From: an uncultured Propionibacteriaceae bacterium
GTDB taxonomy: Bacteria; Actinomycetota; Actinomycetes; Propionibacteriales; Propionibacteriaceae
Direction: 5' to 3'
Assembly (NCBI GenBank): GCA_937859105.1
Contig: CALMAD010000016.1
Location: 1-7,433 of the forward strand
DNA: 7,433 nt
In this document: positions 5,721-7,433 of the stretch, piece by piece
Layout: each line of letters begins with the position of its first letter
Position numbering within the stretch: the first letter of the stretch is position 1
Notes under the pieces: generated by a model
What the model was told of the DNA's origin: nothing
The model's database searches: none
The model's input: the letters and a program-made list of their open reading frames with translations, nothing else
Made by a program: the position numbers and the translations under genes

Positions 5721-6043
5721 GCCTCAATCCGCCGGGTTCGCGGGGCCGAGCGGACGGGCCGCCGGTGTGCCCGTGGCGGGGCGCGCGAGACGGCGCAACG
5801 GATGACGTCCGCCCGGCGCGTCGTCACCATTTGATGCGACATGTGTTTCTAAGAATGTGGGCGGCGATGCTAGTGAGAGCGCACTCGTGGTCGCCTAGCA
5901 CCGCGTGGGGTCAAGCGAGAAATGGCGCGCGAGGTCCGGCTCGCGTGCGGCGTCACACGGGGGCCTGGAGAACATAGCGCACCCGATCCTCGATAACATT
6001 CACTTCGACTAATAGGGTTTGTTGTTTTGAGAGGCGTCCGTTG
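5721..6043. other. Non-coding divergent spacer with AT-richer patches
   Basis: This 323-base stretch between the minus-strand GntR promoter region and the plus-strand zinc-ribbon gene holds no convincing gene. Two patches are clearly poorer in G+C than their surroundings: about 5826-5858, with TTGATG at 5831 and the dyad TTCT-A-AGAA at 5847-5855, and about 5973-6030. The second probably contains the promoter of the downstream gene. The first has no assigned role. No RNA gene fold was recognised. Confidence 0.6.
6010..6018 (+). promoter_or_regulatory. Possible -10 region for the zinc-ribbon membrane protein gene
   Basis: TAATAGGGT at 6010-6018 contains two overlapping TAnnn[G/T] hexamers (TAATAG and TAGGGT), the latter identical to the -10 proposed in front of the GntR gene. 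It lies in an AT-richer patch 26 bases before the ATG at 6044. No convincing -35 hexamer is seen at 16-18 bases, so this is tentative. Confidence 0.35.
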
Positions 6044-6724
6044 ATGAATTGTCCGAGGTGCGGAGCGTATTCCGCGGCGAGCACGTGTCCCGCGTGTGGT
6101 TTTCCGACTCCGCCTCAGGGTCAGCAGGCGCCGATCCAGCCCGTCGTCCAGCCCATGGCGCCGGCCTACCTGCAGCCGGTCCCCGTCCTGCAGGAGCGCC
6201 CGCGTTCGCACGGGCTCGCCTGGGCGTTGCTCGGGGCCGTCGTGGCGCTCGTCGGGCTGCTCGGAGTCGTGCTCTATCAGCGGGGCTACATCCAGTTCGT
6301 GTCGAACGTGCCGGTGCTCCGGACCGCCCCGGTGGTGGAAAACCAGCGGGTGGTCACGGTGAACGACGGGTCGACCGGTTCGTCGGGGTCGTCGCGATCC
6401 TCCGGGTCGTCGGGGTCGTCGGTGACGACCTCGTATCCCGACGTCTACGTGCCCCGCGGCTCGAAGGAGTGCTCGCGCTCCGGCAGCGGACCCTACGCCG
6501 CCGCCGGCACGGCCAACCCGACCACGAGTTGCCCGTTCGCGATCAACGTCCGGGACGCCTACCTGAACTCCGGCCTCAATGGGTCGTCCGGGCAGGTCGT
6601 CGCCTATTCGCCCGTGACGAAGATCACGTACACGATGGATTGCTCGGGCGACCAGCCGGTGCTCTGCACCGGCGGCGTCCGAGGGCGCGTCGTCATTTAT
6701 GGCGGACGCCTCGTGCGCAGCTGA
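6044..6724 (+). CDS. Zinc-ribbon, single-pass membrane protein with secreted cysteine-containing C-terminal domain
   Basis: The 226-residue protein is modular. CPRC (3-6) and CPAC (15-18) form a cytoplasmic zinc ribbon. A Pro/Gln-rich linker (21-50) follows, then one membrane helix at about 57-78 (HGLAWALLGAVVALVGLLGVVLY), a Ser/Gly run at 110-126, and an extracellular domain at about 130-226 with Cys143, Cys163, Cys200 and Cys208. The segment TSCPFAINVRDAYLNSG with VVAYSPVTKITYTMDCSG recalls an uncharacterised domain seen at the C termini of actinobacterial membrane proteins. The even cysteine count suggests two disulfides. No enzyme motif is visible, and a sensory or envelope role is only inference. 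ATG 6044 lies 9 bases after GAGAGG; TTG 6041, immediately upstream in frame, is equally possible. It probably works with the similarly built protein encoded downstream. Confidence 0.85.
   Translation: MNCPRCGAYSAASTCPACGFPTPPQGQQAPIQPVVQPMAPAYLQPVPVLQERPRSHGLAWALLGAVVALVGLLGVVLYQRGYIQFVSNVPVLRTAPVVENQRVVTVNDGSTGSSGSSRSSGSSGSSVTTSYPDVYVPRGSKECSRSGSGPYAAAGTANPTTSCPFAINVRDAYLNSGLNGSSGQVVAYSPVTKITYTMDCSGDQPVLCTGGVRGRVVIYGGRLVRS
6380..6421 (+). repeat. Low-complexity TCGTCGGGG-type repeat coding for a Ser/Gly linker
   Basis: Imperfect tandem copies of a TCGTCGGGG-like unit inside the zinc-ribbon gene encode SSGSSRSSGSSGSS. It forms a flexible extracellular linker between the membrane helix and the secreted domain. 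Such runs expand or shrink by slippage in multiples of three bases, so linker length may vary between strains. Confidence 0.7.
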
Positions 6725-6731
6725 AACCCTG

Positions 6732-6757
6732 CAATCAAGCAAAACCAGACAATCAAG
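6732..6757. repeat. Pair of CAATCAAG direct repeats in an intergenic gap
   Basis: CAATCAAG occurs at 6732-6739 and again at 6750-6757, 18 bases apart, just after the stop of the zinc-ribbon gene. The stretch is unusually A-rich for this genome. A spacing near two helical turns would suit a regulator binding in tandem on one face, but two copies are too few to be sure. Confidence 0.4.
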
Positions 6758-6831
6758 AAACGGCAGCGGGGCTACCCGACGAGATTCCCTGGGGCGCACG
6801 GACGTCCGGCCATGATGTGGAGAAAATGACG

Positions 6832-7433
6832 ATGAGTGATCCGAATTACAACCCCGGGCCGGTCCCGGTACCGCCCACGCAGCAGCCGGGGTACCCGCCA
6901 CAACACAACGGTTCGCGCGTGCCCGCGATCCTGGGCGCGACCGCGGTGGTGGGTGTCGTGGCGATCGTCGCCGTGGTCGGGGTCTCGATCATGGCGCGCG
7001 GGCAGACGACGTCCGCCGCCCCCGACACCCAGGTCACGCGCGTCGTCACCGTGGCGGCACCGCAGGCGCAACCGCAACCCCAGTCCACCCAGACGACGAT
7101 CGTGCGCCGCGAGACCGCCTCGAAGCCGACGAGCACGACCAAGACCTCCTACATCTACGACGACGGCGACGGTGACGTGGGCGTCCTCACCTCGCTGTCG
7201 TCCGGCTCGTGGATCACGGTGCTGGAGTCGATGCCGAAGTCGAGCAAGTCGTCCGGGCAGGCGGCCGCGAAGGCGGCGTCCATCTCGAGCCGGACGGGCG
7301 TCTCCGTGTACGTGGTCGACAGCTCCTCGGTACCCAGCCTGAACAGCGGCTACTGGGCGGTCTCGGTGATCGGCTCGTCGAGCAAGTCCGAGGCGCAGCG
7401 GGTCTGCGCGTCCGTCGGCCGGTCGGTCGGCGG
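6832..7433 (+). CDS. Single-pass membrane protein with SPOR-like extracellular domain, cut by window edge
   Basis: The frame starts at ATG 6832 (MSDPNYNPGPVPVPPTQQPG) and stays open for 200 codons to the right edge. GGAGA lies 8 bases before this ATG; an in-frame ATG at 6826 sits too close to it. A Pro/Gln-rich cytoplasmic tail (1-28) leads into one membrane helix at about 31-53 (PAILGATAVVGVVAIVAVVGVSIM). A Gln/Pro/Thr/Ser-rich spacer follows, including the acidic patch DDGDGD (110-115). The tail from about 126 (GSWITVLESMPKSSKSSGQA, VSVYVVDSSSVPSLNSGYWAVSVIGSSSKSEAQRV) has the pattern of SPOR-like domains, with 'W.V...S', 'V.S...PSL..GYW.V..G.F.S..EA'. SPOR domains bind denuded peptidoglycan glycans. 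It begins 107 bases after the zinc-ribbon gene and shares its topology. The domain call is by eye, and the C terminus is missing. Confidence 0.8.
   Translation, partial: MSDPNYNPGPVPVPPTQQPGYPPQHNGSRVPAILGATAVVGVVAIVAVVGVSIMARGQTTSAAPDTQVTRVVTVAAPQAQPQPQSTQTTIVRRETASKPTSTTKTSYIYDDGDGDVGVLTSLSSGSWITVLESMPKSSKSSGQAAAKAASISSRTGVSVYVVDSSSVPSLNSGYWAVSVIGSSSKSEAQRVCASVGRSVG

Noticed and set aside
6361..6425. Possible CRISPR or satellite array
   Set aside because: The repeats are short, in frame and code for a Ser/Gly linker; there are no unique spacers.
5870..6901. 343-residue minus-strand open frame
   Set aside because: It is antisense to the zinc-ribbon gene and the start of the next gene, is rich in Arg/His/Gly, and has no recognisable domain.
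6836..7342. 168-residue plus-strand frame rich in Arg/Pro/Ser
   Set aside because: It is a +1-type shadow of the SPOR-like gene; the 6832 frame has a membrane helix and a recognisable domain and stays open to the edge.

Overview
The window is a high-GC chromosomal segment from what is most likely an actinomycetote. The supporting signs are the strong G/C bias at third codon positions, a SepF-family protein, a DUF4870 membrane protein with a Pro/Gln-rich tail, and single-pass membrane proteins with Pro/Gln-rich cytoplasmic tails and secreted C-terminal domains. The two proteins at the right end look like those of deep-branching Actinomycetota such as Thermoleophilia, but that placement is a guess from protein style, not a measured result. 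I see no rRNA, tRNA, CRISPR array, transposase or phage gene.

Left third: a minus-strand gene runs off the left edge. Its visible 722 residues look like the N-terminal two thirds of a diphosphate-type PEP carboxykinase, a central carbon enzyme that interconverts PEP and oxaloacetate using phosphate/PPi. A 197-base divergent spacer with two short inverted repeats separates it from a small plus-strand SepF-like cell-division protein. A plus-strand three-helix DUF4870 membrane protein follows and ends in a very clear two-tier rho-independent terminator.

Middle: three minus-strand genes face that terminator. In transcription order they are a YtrA-type GntR repressor, a zinc-independent quinone-oxidoreductase-like MDR enzyme 18 bases downstream (a likely two-gene operon), and, after a 129-base gap with a strong hairpin, a Tat-exported BPL_N/glutamine-amidotransferase-like protein. 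A perfect 15-bp palindrome overlaps a plausible -10 element in front of the GntR gene and is the obvious candidate for its own operator.

Right third: a 373-base non-coding region with AT-richer patches leads to two plus-strand genes. The first encodes a zinc-ribbon protein with one membrane helix, a Ser/Gly linker and a cysteine-containing secreted domain. The second, cut by the right edge, encodes a single-pass protein whose extracellular end resembles a SPOR-type domain. They are probably a functional pair at the cell envelope. Several long open frames opposite these genes (notably 485-2386 and 3421-5712 on plus and 5870-6901 on minus) are GC-driven shadows.
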